Source: Planctomycetota bacterium (GTDB lineage Bacteria > Planctomycetota > Phycisphaerae > SM23-33). From it: a stretch of 5,549 nt of DNA. The position numbers and the translations under genes are program-made. This document shows, piece by piece, positions 5,231 through 5,549 of the stretch (position 1 is its first letter; each line of letters begins with the position of its first letter). The stretch lies in contig QNCB01000107.1 of assembly GCA_003644335.1 (NCBI GenBank), positions 1 through 5,549 of the forward strand, written 5' to 3'. The notes beneath the pieces were generated by a model. That model saw only the letters and a list, made by a program, of their open reading frames with translations, ran no database searches and was not told the DNA's origin.

Positions 5231-5549
5231 ATGGAACCTACAACTTCACGAATTTCCGACGATTCTCGCATGTCCGGCCTTTCCGCCATCCCCAGTGTTT
5301 CTGGTGAGCAAATCCACGAACTCATCGAATCGCGCGGGTTTGGGGAGCTTAAGTCCGTTCTGTGCGGCATGGATGTTCACGACCTGGCTGAGCTGTTGGG
5401 CGAGCTGGACGACGAGAAGGAACTGGCCCTGGCGTTTCGAATGCTGCCGACCGAAACGGCTGCGGAGATAATGGGCGAGCTGGAACTCGAGCAGCAGGAG
5501 GAATTGCTGGGGAAATTGTCGCGTCAGGAAGTTGCGGATATCCTCAACG
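5231..5549 (+). CDS. mgtE: Magnesium transporter MgtE, N-terminal part (truncated by window end)
   Basis: The first 106 codons are open to the end of the window with no stop. After a poorly conserved lead of about 20 residues, the sequence matches the MgtE N-terminal superhelical domain, a chain of short helical repeats: HDLAELLGELDDEKELALAF, RMLPTETAAEIMGELELEQQ, and EELLGKLSRQEVADIL. This acidic cytosolic domain helps sense intracellular Mg2+ and gates the C-terminal channel in characterised MgtE proteins; the CBS and membrane parts would lie beyond the window. The ATG at 5231 has AGGAA (5216-5220) 10 bases upstream. An in-frame ATG at 5270 would also keep the domain but lacks a ribosome site. 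The gene starts 110 bases after feoB and has its own promoter candidate. Other proteins with MgtE-N repeats exist, so the full-length identity is likely but not proven. Confidence 0.85.
   Translation, partial: MEPTTSRISDDSRMSGLSAIPSVSGEQIHELIESRGFGELKSVLCGMDVHDLAELLGELDDEKELALAFRMLPTETAAEIMGELELEQQEELLGKLSRQEVADILN

Overview
This is a bacterial chromosomal window, all genes on the + strand, with two gene pairs and the start of a third transcription unit. Coding DNA is moderately GC-rich. The gaps are AT-rich and full of small palindromes, inverted repeats and short tandem repeats. This texture, with the GAF-SpoIIE phosphatase and the FeoB and MgtE sequences, would fit a Planctomycetota (Phycisphaerae-like) genome, but that is an impression from style and not a demonstrated assignment.

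Region 1 (1-1863) is a compact signalling operon. After a non-coding leader with a strong hairpin and a weak promoter comes a 123-residue SpoIIAA-like (STAS-fold) protein with a good ribosome site. Five bases further on is a 422-residue GAF + SpoIIE/PP2C-type serine phosphatase. A rho-independent terminator directly follows. The likely logic is that a small molecule or redox cue sensed by GAF controls dephosphorylation of a partner protein; whether the SpoIIAA-like neighbour is that partner is unproven.

Region 2 (1864-2171) has no gene. It holds degenerate 7-bp repeats, an 8-bp stem-loop and an 88-bp inverted pair of 23-base REP-like arms.

Region 3 (2172-5120) is a ferrous iron uptake locus. 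feoA (81 aa) is preceded by a sigma70-like promoter whose spacer and -10 box overlap a perfect 7-7-7 dyad, a candidate metal-responsive operator. feoB (728 aa, with all GTPase and gate motifs) does not follow directly, as it usually does. About 400 bp of non-coding DNA lies between them: an 8-bp tandem repeat, a candidate 201-bp MITE with 16-bp terminal inverted repeats and 9-bp flanking direct repeats, paired AGCTCC palindromes, and a 9-bp tandem repeat.

Region 4 (5121-5549) has a short spacer with a good promoter and the first 106 codons of a magnesium transporter MgtE, cut by the window end.

The protein-coding content is largely familiar. The least explained material is the repeat load of the two long gaps.
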